From assembly GCA_020747065.1 (NCBI GenBank), contig JAGMVK010000004.1, forward strand, positions 744,001 through 808,000: a stretch of DNA of 64,000 nt, in the 5' to 3' direction. This DNA comes from Cadophora sp. MPI-SDFR-AT-0126 (Eukaryota > Ascomycota > Leotiomycetes > Helotiales > Ploettnerulaceae). Both the position numbers and the translations under genes were made by a program. Each line of letters begins with the position of its first letter. Position 1 is the stretch's first letter. A model generated the notes under the pieces. It saw nothing but the letters and a program-made list of their open reading frames with translations. It did not search any database and was not told the origin of the DNA. Below, one piece after another: positions 34,618-45,900 of this stretch.

Positions 34618-35719
34618 TCAACATCCACATCCATCTCCTCCGATATCCCCGTTCCTTACTTGCCTCACCACCTTTCTCAGCTCATTTTCCCATTCATCTG
34701 TGTCTTTGCCTTTGTGGTCCTTCCATGCTCCCCAAGCGTTAACATTCTGATCCCATACCGCCACCCTTCCCATAAGCGCAACACCGCCATCAAAATACCC
34801 CCGCTGCATCCGCTCGGTAGCTTCCCTTTCTGCACCTTTTAAGTCACCCTCGTATCGATCCAGGTACTTCTCTAGCTCTTTCTCGACCACTGCAATGACT
34901 TCATTCAAAGTGCACATGAATCCACAAATGTAAACCTCATTCGCCGCGGTCCCAGCATTTTCCTCTCCTCGCACAATGCTAATGATGCTTCTGACAATAT
35001 CTGCATAGCTAGAGACAGCCACTTTCACCTCCTCAGATCCAGGAAAGATAACGACGCTTGCCCAAAGGGCGTCAACTCCCACTACACCGTCAGTCTTCAT
35101 AGCATCCTCAAGGCCGATGCCAGCATAAATAGCCTTCCAATCCATGCCGCTAGCTCGAAGTTTCTCCTGAATCTCGAGTCTGGTTCGATAAGGAGGCAAA
35201 AGCTCTCTGACCTTACAGTTTGAGGTATCGAGTCCATATTCAGAAGGGATGAAGAGCTTGGCGCCAGCAGCAGTTGCTGCGTCGATCACCAGGCTGGAGA
35301 GACGGAGATCTGAGCCTGTGAGGGTGCAAATTATGGTGTGTACATTTTGAAAGTATTTTCGGAGTTCAAATTCGGAGAAGTTGATTTGGATGTGAGTAAT
35401 TTCTGAAACGTGGTGATATCCTTTTGTGGATACGTTGTGACTGTGTGGATGGGATCGTGATTTCGAACCAGAACCTGGGACTGAAACACTTGTGTGCCAT
35501 GTCAGGACTGCGACTTCCAAGTCCAACTCATGTTGTAAGGCGTGTAATAGATGAGGTAACAGTGGGGATGTCGGTGTCTGTAAGAATTGTCAATAGAGCA
35601 ATGCCACGCGGTCAGATGGAAAAGGGGAAACATCGCGGGGAGTTCGTAGATGCAATGCAGCAGTGTTCTCCTGATGATGACTTAAGACTTACGGCTACCA
35701 CTATGATTTTGCGAGCCAT
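34618..35719 (-). CDS. NmrA-like / isoflavone-reductase-like protein, no glycine motif
   Basis: Two exons (35719-35693, 35577-34618) and a 115-nt intron (gtaagt...cttacag, phase 0) give 328 residues. The family features past the first strand are clear: VHTIICTLTGSDLRLSSLVI, then DAATAAGAKLFIPSEYGLDT and a conserved C-terminal domain. In normal members the first strand is followed by GGTGxxG, which binds NADP(H). Here MARKIIVVA is followed by TPTSPLLPH. The loss lies exactly at the exon junction, yet splice sites are strong. It may be a non-catalytic regulator, as NmrA itself is, or the intron may be annotated differently in nature. Confidence 0.8.
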
Positions 35720-36164
35720 GGTGATTCCAAATGGATTGAAAACTTAATATAAGTACTGGGTTCTTAAGTTGATGCCCAAGAGAAAGTGTCGGACCACCGG
35801 AAGAGGGGTCATTTCTTCAAGCCTCACTTAGCTTCTTTCCAAATATACCTATGGCGTGACTTTTCCCAACTTCTTCGCGTTCGCAATGCCTTTCCATATC
35901 TCATCAGTGATTCACCATAACAAAATATAATGTGAATACAAAATCATAGTTGTCAGCCTCGATAGGTTGTTTCCGACTAGTGAGCGATGGTATATTTACA
36001 GCCAGTACCACAATTGCACTCGGCAGTAACGAGCCAGAAGTTCTTTGTGTCTATGCCACGATGTAGAATTCATGACTTTACTGGCCTATCCTCTATGATT
36101 GCCTCCACTTCTGTCACCTCTCTTGGACTTGCCGAAATACGTCCTGACAGCCAGGCCCGGGTCT
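35720..36164. other. Intergenic, 0.4 kb
   Basis: Promoter of the NmrA-like gene and 3' end of the 2EXR gene. No feature seen. Confidence 0.5.
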
Positions 36165-37109
36165 CTATCTCCTCAACAGTCCCCATTGCTTCCATTCCTT
36201 CAAATATGAGTCAGAAGAGGAAGAAAGATATGATCTCTGAGCATCTATGAACACGTTTCGTGGCGCGATAAAACCGTACCAAGGTCGCTGCACGTCGTAG
36301 TCTCCGAAGGATTTGTGGTTCGTTGGGTAAGTCTTGACCTTGGGTTGTTTGACGCGTTGAAGTTCTTCCGACTCTCCTATTCTGTTTTGTATGGTCCGTC
36401 TAAGCGTCTCGACGACTTCCTTCTTGACGGTATCTGGGTCGTTTCCGATTGGTGGTGGAGGTGGACAATGGCCACAGGGACAAGCTGCCCCCCGATGTCC
36501 AACGACGAAAAGGGTTGAAAGGTTGTGGAAAGTTTCCAGAACATCACCAGCGTTGCAGGGAAGCCCGGGCGATTCGTCCCATGGAAAATATGTGGTGGCT
36601 AATTTCTGCACATGAGATTTCTGGCTGTTCCTGGTGAATTTCATCCTCTGCAATTGGCTGGAGATCTTCGTCTGGAGGACCCCTGTCTTGTACAAAACAT
36701 GCCCTATTTCAAGAACTACGATGTCCCAATCAGGATTAAAAAGGACTCGAGTCTTGTCAAGAATCTGTGGACCGGGTATCGCCGCATCCATCCACATGTA
36801 TTCGATATCAAGGACCCGATTTACGCATCGTACGCCCAGATCGAAACCTGAGAACAAGCGCAAGATTGCTTCTCGAGAGTCTCGGCAAACCATCAAACCC
36901 GCTGGGAGTTGAGCCTCGAAGTCGAAAGGGTTCTTGAAATACACGAAACCGTTGTCGTCCAATGTGTTACGTTTAGATTGTCTGGGAGAGTTGTTCAGGA
37001 CAACTATTTCGAGGAATCGGGGATACTCGGCAGAACATCTCCAGATCTCGTCGCGAAGCTCTGTTGGAAGCCTCTGGAAGCAATCAAAGCTTGTGAGTAT
37101 TTGGCTCAT
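36165..37109 (-). CDS. 2EXR-domain protein
   Basis: A single exon of 314 residues. The 2EXR signature is at the N-terminus: FDCFQRLPTELRDEIWRCSA, then YPRFLEIVVL, FFKNPFDF-like text (VYFKNPFDFEAQLPAGLMVC) and RDSREAILRLFSGF. The end contains a Pro-rich loop and a Cys-rich patch, ACPCGHCPPPPPIGNDPDTV. 2EXR proteins are numerous in ascomycetes and have no established function. A paralogue with the same order of blocks lies 1.1 kb downstream of its start side, broken by an LTR, so this is the surviving member of a tandem pair. No introns, signal peptide or membrane segment. Confidence 0.85.
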   Translation of the reverse strand: MSQILTSFDCFQRLPTELRDEIWRCSAEYPRFLEIVVLNNSPRQSKRNTLDDNGFVYFKNPFDFEAQLPAGLMVCRDSREAILRLFSGFDLGVRCVNRVLDIEYMWMDAAIPGPQILDKTRVLFNPDWDIVVLEIGHVLYKTGVLQTKISSQLQRMKFTRNSQKSHVQKLATTYFPWDESPGLPCNAGDVLETFHNLSTLFVVGHRGAACPCGHCPPPPPIGNDPDTVKKEVVETLRRTIQNRIGESEELQRVKQPKVKTYPTNHKSFGDYDVQRPWYGFIAPRNVFIDAQRSYLSSSSDSYLKEWKQWGLLRR

Positions 37110-38258
37110 GACGAGGGTGAGGATGAGGATGGAAAGAATGGGATAAAGTTGCTAGGGAGCTTCAGAAACCCTCCGTGAAGTGTCTGTTTGGAAGAATCGA
37201 CGCAATAGTGTGTGGTTCGAATGATATGGGTTCTTTGGAAAAAAATGTTGGATGAATGGATGGTTTCTCTTTGAAGGAAGTCACGGAGAGGGATCTCTTA
37301 CCTTAATCTTCACAGCAGTCTGTCTCGCAAACTCGGCTAGGGGGCCCAACCCGAATCCAATGAGGCAGTGACGATCTGAAAAAAAATAATTCGATCCCAT
37401 CCACGAGACATTAAGGCTATAGTAAAGGTAACATAACCCCTTGGCAGGTGCGTTATTCGCTGTTCGTGGGCTTTTTTGATCTGGACCACGTCCCTACCAC
37501 CCTGCACTCACTCAACTGCTTTCCACCCCACCGCTTGGCTCCAACGCAGATTAGTATCGCTAGAACTGTTTATCGTATAAGCAATAGAACTACCCATCTG
37601 AAAATTTGAGTTTTGCTTATGGAATTTTGCCTGCAGTTGTAGTATGAGAGATGCTCTCAAAGCTGTGCTATCCTGTTCTCGGGAAATTGCTTGTCTAGGT
37701 CGGCAATTTAAAATGACTCGATTTCCCACGAGATCTAATGTCGTTGGCATTATTCTGACTGAAGTCTTCCCATGCTCTCGGAATGTATTCAAAAGCATTC
37801 TTTCCATGGGAGAAGTTGCATGTCCACGCTGTTCCTTGGCAGATCGCTTTGCTCGAGGGTGGCTAGTTCTGCCAAAACCAAAAGCTTGTTCAAGTCCTCA
37901 AGGTAGGGGAGACACATCTATATTCAAGTGACCAAGGGTGATGCGATGAAAGGTGGAAGATATTCGTTTGCGAGAGTCTGACGGAGGATGTGTTTTAGCG
38001 TGCTTCATCGGATTCTCTTCAAAACAATACACAGAATTCTATTCGAACTGATACTTAATTTTCTTTTTAAATATTTTTGAAAGACAGAGACCCAAGGAAT
38101 GCAAATCTCCTTTTGAACAGCCAAGGTCACTTCGAGTACTCGAGGCCAATAATGGCGAGGCGGCTTATACTCAACTTCCAGTCGTCTCAACTCTCGGAAC
38201 CAGTCGCATTACTTTTTTAAGTCTAGAAAATGTAACCAAAAATTCAATTGCTAATGAT
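37110..38258. other. Region between the 2EXR gene and its broken paralogue, 1.1 kb
   Basis: A minus-strand frame of 99 codons at 37508-37807 has no recognisable feature. A short CCCATGGAAAGAA motif near 37803 resembles the FPWD-coding site of the two 2EXR genes but the similarity does not extend. Probably the 2EXR promoter and decayed sequence. Confidence 0.4.
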
Positions 38259-39444
38259 TCATGATCGTTCTGCATTTAGATCTGAAGCTATCTGGCTGCC
38301 GCTAATATCCAGCCTGCTCAAATCAGGAAGAGAAACTCGACTGTCCCATGAGAGATCAGTGACGCCTGTCCACCGAATTTTTGGGTCTGTAACGTTTGTG
38401 TCAACGACCCGGACTTCATTCGGAACTTTATACGCTGTTTCCCTTCCCGTGTCATTCTTCTTATCCACTGCCGTTTGGATTGTTTCAACAATTTGCTTCT
38501 TGACCATTTCAGGATCTTCCACAACTGAAGGCGAACAGTATCCACATCCACATCCGTCATTTCGCTGTCCTATGACACACAGTGTTTCTAATCTTGGAAA
38601 CGCCTCCATCAGTATGTCTGGACGCTGAGGGAGACCTTCGCTCATATCCCATGGGAAAAGTGAAGTAGCCAAGTGCTTGATTGGTGGACTGTGTAACGAC
38701 GCAATATTACTAAGTGCAGTATCAAGTATGGGAGCAAGAGGGTAGGCAAATAGTAATATTATAGGTCTGGTACGAAGGAAACAAGAAGGTAAGGAGCCCT
38801 CACAGGGGGAGCGGTCCTATATATACACGAATCTGGTCCGGCTTCCGTCCGGTAATATTCCGGCTAAACCTGAGTACCCCTATTTCCAGCACTTCCGTCA
38901 CTTCAACGTTACAGACTGGAGCTTCGTTGACTTGGTGCTACACAATCTATTGGTGGTAATGGTTTTAACTTGGGTATGTTTTCCAGAAATCCGTGATTAT
39001 TGTGAAGCACATGCCCAGCCTGAAGAACCATTGTATCGACGAAAGGATTGAAGAGAAGTCTTTTTGCATTCTTATTTTCAAGAACAGTCTGAGGATCCTC
39101 TAGGTCCATCCAAACGTACTCGATGTCAGGTTTCCTCTGTACGTTCCCTGTGCCCAGTTCTAGGACAGAAAAAATCGTAGAATTGCGCGTCGAGATTCTC
39201 TACAGACTTTTAGCCCAGCTGGCGACAGACTGTGAAACGCAGAGGGATGTTTGAAGAAGGCGTAGGCATAATCTTGGCCACGCGCACTTTGACTGAAACC
39301 ATTTTTCAAGATTACTTCAAGATATCGAGGATCATCGGCAGTGAACTCCCAAATAATGATGCGCAACTCGTATGGAAGACTTTGAAGAGGAAACAAGGCG
39401 AGATCGAAGCTCGGTAGTAGAGCATGTCTGGCAAGGGCGGACAT
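38259..39444 (-). pseudogene. 2EXR-domain paralogue, frameshifted and split by a solo LTR
   Basis: The order of blocks equals that of the intact gene at 36165. It has LFPLQSLPYELRIIIWEFTA, DPRYLEVIL, AYAFFKHPSAF, LKVCRESRRAILRFF, then DIEYVWMD, RLLFNPF, QAGHVL, LFPWDMSEGLP, CVIGQR and CGCGYCSP. The frame is lost at an A6 run (T6 on the coding strand, 39169-39174), where one extra base would rejoin RAILRFF with LELGTGNVQRKPDIEY; the TAG at 39162-39160 ends the first part. A 222-bp solo LTR then interrupts at 38692-38913. Removing it with one copy of its target duplication brings the reading frames on both sides into register. So the gene was coding when the element landed or had only the first frameshift. 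A retained C-terminal frame runs to 38259. Confidence 0.8.
38692..38913 (-). mobile_element. Solo LTR, 222 bp, with 5-bp target duplication
   Basis: The element begins TGTAACG and ends CGTTACA on both strands, a TG...CA pair with 7-bp perfect inverted ends. It is flanked by GACTG at 38687-38691 and again at 38914-38918, a perfect 5-bp target-site duplication. A TATA-like TATATATA lies near the middle; on the minus strand it is followed by a CT-rich stretch, so the element probably shares the orientation of the broken gene. No internal retroelement sequence is present, which marks it as the product of recombination between two LTRs. Superfamily (Gypsy or Copia) cannot be told from the LTR alone. 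Confidence 0.88.
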
Positions 39445-40844
39445 ATTTGTGAAATGAATTTGGTCGGTTTCAAGTAAATTTGAAATTTTGGAGCTGCTGA
39501 CAAAAGATTAATATTGTGAAAGAAACAGAAGTCCTTGAAGCAGAGGGGAAAAGCGTTGAGGGTTTAGCTTGGCCTTTAAAGTAGACGAATCTGGAACAAA
39601 GCATACTGAAACATGCCACTGACTCCGAGACTAAGAGAAAAGAAGAGAATCTGGTCATGAGAGCTTTAGAAGGACCCAGCAGGAAAGTTTGGATACTCAT
39701 TAAGACTGTGACATGGAATGATGCCTATTAAGCTTAGCGTCACACGGTTTGAGGTACAGACCGAGCTTATGACGAACCACCGCCCAGTGAAGAGGGTCAG
39801 GGCTAATCCAAGATCATTTAAACTATCCACCAGCGATTTCCGGAACCTACACAGTTTGACTTCAAGGAAATTGCTCTTGCATATAATGCTGCCGCTATTC
39901 TGTGGTGCCAGAACTTTGCTGTTGTCAGACAAACTTACCCGGAATTCCGCTGCAAATCATTGATTATTTCTATTTTAGCACCTCCAACACGTTCTTACCG
40001 ATGCCCAAGAGAATAGATAACTCCGAAGTGAACCTGGCCAAATAGTTAGTGGAGACTGCAGACCCTCCGAAATTCTCTGACGAGCAGGTTCTCCATGGTT
40101 GGGCTTGAACGTGACCGGGTCAGCACAGCAGGCCAAAAATCACGGCGAAATGGAACTTATCTCTAGTTGGTTATCAGCTACGCCCCACAAGTGAATCAAT
40201 GATTGGTAAAAGTCTGCTATCGGCGTACGAATATGTTCGAGGAAATTTCGAGAAGATGCGATGAATATTTTTAATCGCAGAAGCTTGCATTAGAGAATTT
40301 TTCTCACTTATATTCATATGTGTGTAGAAATGTAGATTGAGATTTGGACCAGCTTCTGCTCAATACTGGCTTCAAGGCGTTCTGTGTGCAGATTAAGTGG
40401 GCTTTGACACGGGAAGCAATCGGGTCCCAGGCAGAGCGGCTTATTGGAAGGCGATATAGAGAGATCACTGGAACTTCAGAACTTGATCGGTTTCACAATT
40501 ACTTTTTCGAGATGATGGCAAGAAGAAACGACCATGGATGATTACATTGTGCCATCTGCGTTGTTTTGATGCTCGCTTAAGGTCTCGGAAGCATCACGAG
40601 ACGTAGCAATCCATTCATCATGTGATGAGCAGGGATCATAGACAGTGCCTGACAAGCTCGTCATGCCGACTTGGAAGCAAGCAAGCAAGCTATTCCGACA
40701 TTTGACAACACCGCGCTCACCACATCGCAGCTTGTCGTCCACACAACTCTTTCGTATCGTCTTTATCTTCTCTTCAAGCTCTTAATTTCTCCCACAGAGC
40801 ACCTTGTTATCAAAAGCTTCTTTCCTTCCTCACAGTTCTCGAAG
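39445..40844. other. Intergenic, 1.4 kb
   Basis: Divergent region between the broken 2EXR gene and atg27. No convincing gene. The last 200 bases, with AAGCAAGCAAGC and pyrimidine-rich tracts, look like the atg27 leader. Confidence 0.45.
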
Positions 40845-41931
40845 ATGCGGTTACCTCGAAATCCGGCCAACGCGGCGCTGCTGTCAGCTATCCTGTTTCC
40901 CCTACTGGCCGCCGCAGCTGGAGGAATCACTTGCGATAAGATCGTAATAGATAAGACACATCATTGGGATCTACACAAGTTGGGAGGGCCGCGGTCAGTG
41001 CTGCACAGCGTGGACAGAGGAGCAAGCTGGAGTAACACAACCTACACGATCGATATCTGCAAACCTCTACGACGGGACTCGAAACAGACATGTCCTGGAA
41101 ACACTCGAGGTAATCTCTGGAATGACATATTGCAAAGGCTGAAGCCCTGCTAACTGAAAGCAGTGTGTGCCATCGAACGCGATATCAATAAGGAGACTGG
41201 CGATGAGATTATTGGTAAAATTATACCAATTGCAGGAGAGCTGAAAGAAAAGGGAGGTGGAAACTTGGATGCTAAATGGGCACGGCTGGCGACGGATGGA
41301 TCAAACACGGATTCTGAGAAGGAGGGGTTGAGGTTGACGATGAATGGAGGATGGACGGGAAGTGACAAGGAGAGGAGATCGCAAAAAGCCATCGTGGAGT
41401 TTATCTGCGACAAGACTCTGGATGGCACCGAGAATCTCTGGGATCCGGAAGATAAATATGAACAAAAGATCAAGCGGGCTGAGGGAGATGATAAGGAAGA
41501 TGAGCCAGGGAAGGACGTCTCGAAAGAACCGAGTCTCAAGTTTATCAGATACGATACTTCTGGAGACGCCGAAGATATTCTTCGCCTAGAATGGAGATCT
41601 AAATATGCATGCGAAGATGCGATCGAGAATCCCGACCCGGAAGAGAAGCCACCAGGATGGGGGTTCTTTACCTGGTTTATCATCATGTAGATTTCCCAAC
41701 GAGCTTCCCCCAGAATCAGGAACTGACTGAGCTAGTGCCTTCCTCTCTACCGCGACTTACCTCATCTTCGGCTCCTGGCTCAACTACAACCGATACGGAG
41801 CCCGAGGCTGGGACCTTCTCCCTCATGGCGATACGATCAGAGACGTTCCTTATCTGTTTAAGGACTGGATGCGAAGGGTTCTGAACACTGTGCAAGGTGG
41901 TGGAAGTAGAGGGGGATATGCGGCGGTATAA
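40845..41931 (+). CDS. atg27: Autophagy-related protein 27
   Basis: Three exons (40845-41109, 41164-41686, 41736-41931) with introns of 54 and 49 nt keep phase and give 327 residues. A signal peptide (LLSAILFPLLAAAAGG) precedes ITCDKIVIDKTHHWDLHKLG and YTIDICKPL, the start of the lumenal Cys-containing, mannose-6-phosphate-receptor-like domain. The transmembrane helix is WGFFTWFIIIAFLSTATYLI, completed only after the second intron. It is followed by FGSWLNYNRYGARGWDLLPH. The protein ends GGYAAV, matching the C-terminal tyrosine sorting signal (YSAV in yeast). Atg27 is a type I membrane protein that cycles between Golgi, endosome/vacuole and autophagosome sites and supports Atg9 trafficking. 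Confidence 0.93.
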
Positions 41932-44164
41932 AAACATTCTGCTAACAAGGGAACATATTCCAGGTACGAGATATAGATTTGGTCGCATTCACACATTGTG
42001 TTAAGAAATTTGGGACTTCTTACGGTGCATGGAATGGGTGGAATTTCTTGGCTTGGAGAATTGCCAGGTTCCATGTATCATAGCCTGCTTTTGGTCCTTC
42101 GTTCTTGAACTCCATGTATAATCTGCTTTCGAGCGGTCTGTTCATGTCTCTTGTTTTCAACCCATGTTGTGAGATTATACGCACCTCTGCCGTTTGGTGG
42201 GATCTTAGCTTCCTCAGCAGCTGTGGCACGGAGCAAAGCCAACAGTGTTCCTGACTACCTAGGAGGAGCCTGGCCTTCTAAGGGCTGGCTAAGACGGTAC
42301 ACCCCTTTCTATCTGTCCAGGTTCTTCATCTGTTTAGCTTCTGGGTAGCGCTGCACTTTCCTCTGCCCAGTGGGCAGGTTGAAAATACTTCAAGGGACAG
42401 TTCCCATACCAGTATCGACAGTCTACACGTTTTCTCGTTTGCGAAACTTGCGCGTATCTGCTTTATCTACCTTTCTACTTCTCTGCTTTTGATTTGTCAC
42501 GCTGTTTTAGCTCCTGTACCTTCTATCCTGCATACTGGCCGCGAGGGGTATCTGACTTATGAATTATTTCGAAGTCACGCGAGCGTAACGCTGTCTCTTA
42601 GAACTGTCCCAATTTCTAGCATGATATTTCAATTACTCTCCTAGAGCGTGAGGGCCTTGAGAATATCGATATACTGTCAACTGCTTGAGCATGCCTCTTC
42701 GCTCTATTCAAGGCCTAGTAGCTGGCTAAGTCTCTTTATATCTGGCTTTCCTGGACGACGTATGCCACCCAAGACAGGCAAGAAAACCTCGATCGTACCT
42801 AGTCCAAAATCTCACTCTAGCGTGTCGCTAATTTGCTCGATATACGATCCGGAATGTTCTTGATTGGACCTTGATGTCAGTACTTTCGGTAGAACCAGGG
42901 GCCAGGGGAAAGACGGGAATCGTAGGGCTGAAGGCTGTCTCGCCTGGTCCGCCATATTTCAGATCATCAGGGCGGCTAATACGAGCTTGCGTTTCCTGGA
43001 CAACCCGAAGTCAACCTCGACGGCTCATCAAGAATATGTCCAAAGACCAAGCGATGCTTCTCCACGAATTCTACTATTGCACCAATACTCTTCTACCCCA
43101 CATTCCTCCCACCAATACTTCCAAAATGACCAATCTATCGCTTCATCCTCCCTGCCCACTTTTCCAATACTCAGAGCAACACACTAAGCAAGACCTGGCC
43201 GGCATTTAGGTCCTACGAAACAAAATCAGTCCTGGTAATTTAGAACCTAGGTTATCATTCATCAGCATCCTACCGACAGCCCCATAAGTACAAGACTCGA
43301 AATATCTCCCCGCATAATATCTGAACGACATATGGATAGGTCTGTGTGTGTAGTCTTGGTTCAGCCGCTTGGCTCCTTTTTGGGATTGAAGATTTTTTTT
43401 TTCTTTCTATTTTGAGTATTCCTCTTTGTAGTCTGGACTGATTGGGTGGGTTGCGAGCTAGCTACTACTTCTGGGGTGGTCTGGCGAAGGTACTTATACT
43501 TAAAAGCCCTCGTCATGTCCTCGCTGAGATTTTCTTCTTCCTCTTGCTCCATTGTGGTCGAAGAAGAGACCACGCAACAGCTGTTCCGCCCGCACAGATG
43601 ACGAAGTCCAGGCAGTCATGTGGTAGAATGACGCTGCTGGTAAAGATATGCTTCGTTTAAGTCGTTGCCTTATTGCTGTATTTCCACTTTACTTGATGAC
43701 CTGTGCAAGGAGGCAGACTTGCTTGTAGTAAGACCCGTACTTTGAAAAGGTCTGGAATGGAGACAAGTTCGCGGACAGGAGGATGATTAAGAGCTTGAGG
43801 AGGCTCAAGTGGGTCTGCACGATTTACAGAGACTTGAAACGGACGTCTGTAATGCAACCGTTTGAAAATTCGAAGCCGTGGGATAGTTTGCTGTGGATAC
43901 TGGACCGAGAGAGATTGTGTTTGTTTCTGATTTGACAGTACTGCAGTAGAAGGTTTCCTTCAGCCGTGGATATTATTCACTGGACAATTAGCTATCCGGT
44001 CAGCCAGTCAGTCGACCACAAGTATAAAGTCCACTTGATGCTTGTCCACGCTCTCAACACCAACCCGTCCAAGTCAAAGAACTTGACGAAACAGCACCAA
44101 CTTCAGAAGAACACCCAACAGAACCAACAACAGCCACTAGATGCCCCCTAGTTGCCACTTCAGC
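41932..44164. other. Gene-free region, 2.2 kb
   Basis: Lies between convergent atg27 and the P450 gene. Stops are dense on all frames for most of it, with short frames lacking motifs. A T10-like tract occurs at about 43390-43400. CA-rich sequence at 44050-44150 is low complexity. It could be a decayed element, but I can show no ends. Confidence 0.45.
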
Positions 44165-45900
44165 TCACTCCCTCCGCCGAAGAGGTGTTAATCTACACAT
44201 CAATGGCGGCCGCTCATACATCGTATAGACCTTAATCCCATCAACCCAACCCCTACTCTCCTCAAGCTCAAAATCAAACTCCCACATCAACCTCGCAACA
44301 ATCAACCGGATCTGCGCCATCGCCAGTCTCTGCCCGATACAATTCCGCGATCCCTTGCTAAACGGCTGCACAACGCTCTTCTTATCATCCTTAAAATCCA
44401 CCCAGATTTCCTCATCCAGATGGAAGGTAGCCATATCTTCAGGTGCAAGCCAGCGTTCGGGGATGAATGCTTCTGGATTGTGGAAATTGGACGATGAGTG
44501 TGACGCTGCGTAGCTGTCTACTGCGACTATAGTATTGCCGGGGATGTAGATGCCGGAGATGGTACTTCCTCCTGGAGGGCTGATCCGTCGCATTGACCCA
44601 GGAAGAGGGGTGAAGAGACGGAATGCTTCGCTGATCGCGGCGTTTTGAAAGGTTAGTGACGTTACGGATTCTATGGTGATGTCGCTTGCGTTGGAGAATG
44701 CGGAGCGGATCTCGTCTTTGAGTAGGCAGAGACTCTGTGGGTTAGAGAGGAGATAGTAGAGAAGTCCTGTGAGGGTGGTTGCACTTGTTTCGGAGCCGGC
44801 TGGGACAAGGATTGATGTGTTGTGGTAGAGTTCGGTGGTGGTGATGCTGTTTTGTCCGGATGCATTAAGGAAGGGTGCTATGGCTGTGATTCTGTCAATA
44901 AGTCAGTAACGCGCACGTACCCAGCTTGCATCTTGAAGCTGTGATACAGAGGAGAGGGTAGAGAGAGGACAGACATGTCTTGCCTAGGAGTCGTCTTGGA
45001 GAACCTTTTCTCCAATCGTTCCTTAATCAGAGCCCGATGTTCATTCTCCATATTCCGCACCTTTTTCGGAACGAAGAACATCAAGATCGGTGTGAGAGGC
45101 CAGAAACGTTGTGTCATACCCATGAGAGTTATGCCTTTGGTGACAGAGAAGAGACTATTGATCCATGGCTATTGAGTTAGCAGCAACGCATACGAGGGGC
45201 AACGACCCTTACGTGCAAAGCCCCATTCTCAAGACATCCAAACGAATCACCAAGAACCAAGTCCCCACTCGTATCAAACAGGACATAGTTGAACCACGCA
45301 GACATGTTGACAGGTTTGCCACATACCTCGTGCAGTCGATCACTCATCTTGTTGATGTAGCTCTCAATAATCGGCTCTTGGTCGCGAAGACTTTTGTCCG
45401 AGAAAGCATGAGAGAAGACCCTTCTACATGGACACAAATCATCAGTTATACATCTAGTATTCAAAGCTCTGAGAGTATGAAGGTGAGTCCAACCTTTGCC
45501 TAGCATGCTCCACATCATCCAACTCAAATGTCATATCCTTACTCCCCTCACTTGGCCTGAAGAACAAATCCGGATCCTTTCTCATCTGAATCTTTTCTCC
45601 ATCCTTGCTCTTCACCATACCATATATATCATTCCATGCTTCCGGTGTGGTGAACGAGATCTCGTCCGGTGCTACGCGAACCACGGGACCGTACTTGTCG
45701 TGTAGGCTGGCAATGGCGTAGGTTATTCGTCCGAGGCAGACATGGTATGCGAAGGGAAGGCGAGAGATGCACCAGAGAGGAGGGCCAGGGATGTGGGAGA
45801 GAGGGGAGAGAAAGAGCCGGTAGAAGGCGATGCTGAGGAGGGTTGTGGTGGTGAATAGGAGGATGAGAAGAACGAGGGGGCGGGGAGAGAGAGCCTCCAT
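44165..45900 (-). CDS. Cytochrome P450 monooxygenase
   Basis: Four exons (45900-45494, 45423-45213, 45168-44975, 44891-44165) with introns of 70, 44 and 83 nt keep phase and give 512 residues. An N-terminal membrane anchor (PLVLLILLFTTTTLLSIAFY) is followed by the proline hinge SHIPGPPLW. The I-helix reads VPAGSETSATT, the ExxR motif is EAFR, the PERW region is present (FIPERWLAP), and the heme loop is FSKGSRNCIGQRLA with Cys ~455. RRQ at the first junction (EHARQRRVFSHAFSDKSLR) matches the fungal CYP pattern. First intron donor is a weak gttgga. An ATG at 45933 would add 11 residues. Substrate unknown; a C6 regulator lies 1.2 kb upstream on the same strand. Confidence 0.92.

Noticed and set aside
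37508..37807. Possible third 2EXR relic
   Set aside because: Only a 13-base CCATGG-containing similarity to the FPWD site; similarity does not extend in any frame.
41932..44164. Decayed transposon in the atg27-P450 gap
   Set aside because: Many stops and an element-like feel, but no terminal repeats, duplication or recognisable coding domain could be seen.
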